64,000 bases of DNA from Caldilineaceae bacterium (GTDB lineage Bacteria > Chloroflexota > Anaerolineae > Caldilineales > Caldilineaceae): contig JAPKMW010000031.1 of the NCBI GenBank assembly GCA_026645575.1, positions 31,425 through 95,424 of the forward strand, in the 5' to 3' direction. Position numbers and translations under genes: made by a program. Shown one piece after another: positions 63,478 to 64,000 of this stretch; the first letter of the stretch is position 1, and every line of letters begins with the position of its first letter. The notes under the pieces are model-generated. The model saw only the letters and a program-made list of their open reading frames with translations. It was not told the DNA's origin and ran no database searches.

Positions 63478-64000
63478 TTAATAACAAACAGCAGCGAGGA
63501 GCCGCACTAGCCCCTTGGGAGAAAGTAAAGCGAGATCAGGGGAAAGCACATTTGTCTGAAAAAGCCAATGGCGCCAACAGGCCTGACGCACGAGTGCTAA
63601 GAGATCATGAAAGCTGCCGTCGGTCTTGGGATACCAGGCCGCTTGGGGGAGAGGCAGGCGCCCATCGGGATAGAGAGCGTGCGCAAATAAAGTCACGAGA
63701 CTAAAGAGCCCGAAGAGGGCGGGCGTCGTGCGTTCAATGGCCATGTCACTCCACTGGCGTTGGGTCTCAATGCCCAGGTGCTGGCGACTTTCTTCAAAGG
63801 TGACCTCAAGCGACCAGCGTTTGACAAAGGCGGCGATGAGGGTTTGCGCTGACGGGTAAACATCGGTCGAGCAGTAGGCGCGCGTGGGTAAGCGCCCCTC
63901 GGGGTCACGCACCAAGACCCAGCGAATCGGCAGGGGGGTGAGTCCGGTCGAGTACCAGAGCGCCGTGCCGGTGGTCCACTCTAGGCGTTTGGTCGTTCCG
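63478..64000 (-). mobile_element. IS4/IS701-type DDE transposase, 5' end outside window
   Basis: The frame is open from the window edge to the TAA at 63478-63480. It reads RWVLVRDPEGRLPTRAYCST then KRWSLEVTFEESRQHLGIET and QWSDMAIERTTPALFGLF. The Asp in AYCSTD and the Glu in VTFEE fit the second and third acidic residues of a DDE transposase of the IS4/IS701 group. The terminal inverted repeat should lie within about 30 bp left of the stop, but I cannot fix it without the other end. Confidence 0.85.

Overview
The window looks like a chromosomal segment of a Chloroflexota bacterium, probably a filamentous Caldilinea/Anaerolineae-type lineage. This is inferred from moderately high GC, frequent GTG/TTG starts, a divergent sulfolipid pair (sqdB/sqdX), an ECF41-type sigma factor, a cyanophycinase, a secreted protein ending in an FLPVV-type tail, LexA boxes of the GAAC-N4-GTTC (Gram-positive) type, and large STAND/TPR/vWA signalling proteins. 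No rRNA, tRNA or CRISPR array was seen.

Positions 1-40,100 are mostly housekeeping and physiology genes in short operons: a partial DUF4331 protein, a His-rich nickel/cobalt transporter, a GNAT and a dynamin-like GTPase, an isochorismatase-type hydrolase, hpf, comF, a Flp-pilin-like peptide missed by length cut-offs, a NarL-type regulator, a zinc-ribbon coiled-coil protein, a PhnD-like protein, a secreted nuclease, nth, cyanophycinase, an FtsK-like ATPase, TetR, a SARP-type giant regulator, a pseudo-receiver regulator, sqdB/sqdX, an oxidoreductase-ECF41 pair, a secreted beta-propeller protein, uvrA, two MDR dehydrogenases and a PhyH oxygenase. Most intergenic gaps here contain a long, nearly perfect inverted repeat, each with a different sequence.

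Regulatory sites can be read directly in several places. A TGTCACA-N16-CGTC promoter precedes the oxidoreductase-ECF41 pair. A perfect LexA box lies just downstream of a TTGCGG-N17-TATAAT promoter for uvrA. A phased array of AGAACA sites lies over a TTGACA-N17-TAATCT promoter ahead of the FtsK-like gene, whose leader carries a structured hairpin followed by a U-run.

Positions 40,200-64,000 form an accessory signalling/conflict island in which I saw no such palindromes. On the plus strand, a VMAP protein, a MoxR AAA+ ATPase and a giant vWA-STAND-LuxR-HTH protein form an operon, i.e. a vWA-MoxR-VMAP conflict-type triad. Facing it is a nine-gene minus-strand series: two TPR proteins, a second STAND NTPase related to the one in the giant protein, a receiver-HTH-histidine kinase fusion, a receiver-ATPase fusion overlapping a second ATPase, and three more TPR proteins. 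The five TPR proteins share an N-terminal domain, and two ATPase proteins share a C-terminal coiled-coil adaptor. A tyrosine recombinase, a truncated TPR gene and a transposase (cut by the window edge) mark the right border. My inference is that the island is one NTP-dependent sensing network that couples two-component input, STAND switches and TPR scaffolds. No obvious toxic effector domain is recognisable, which makes it the most interesting part of the window.
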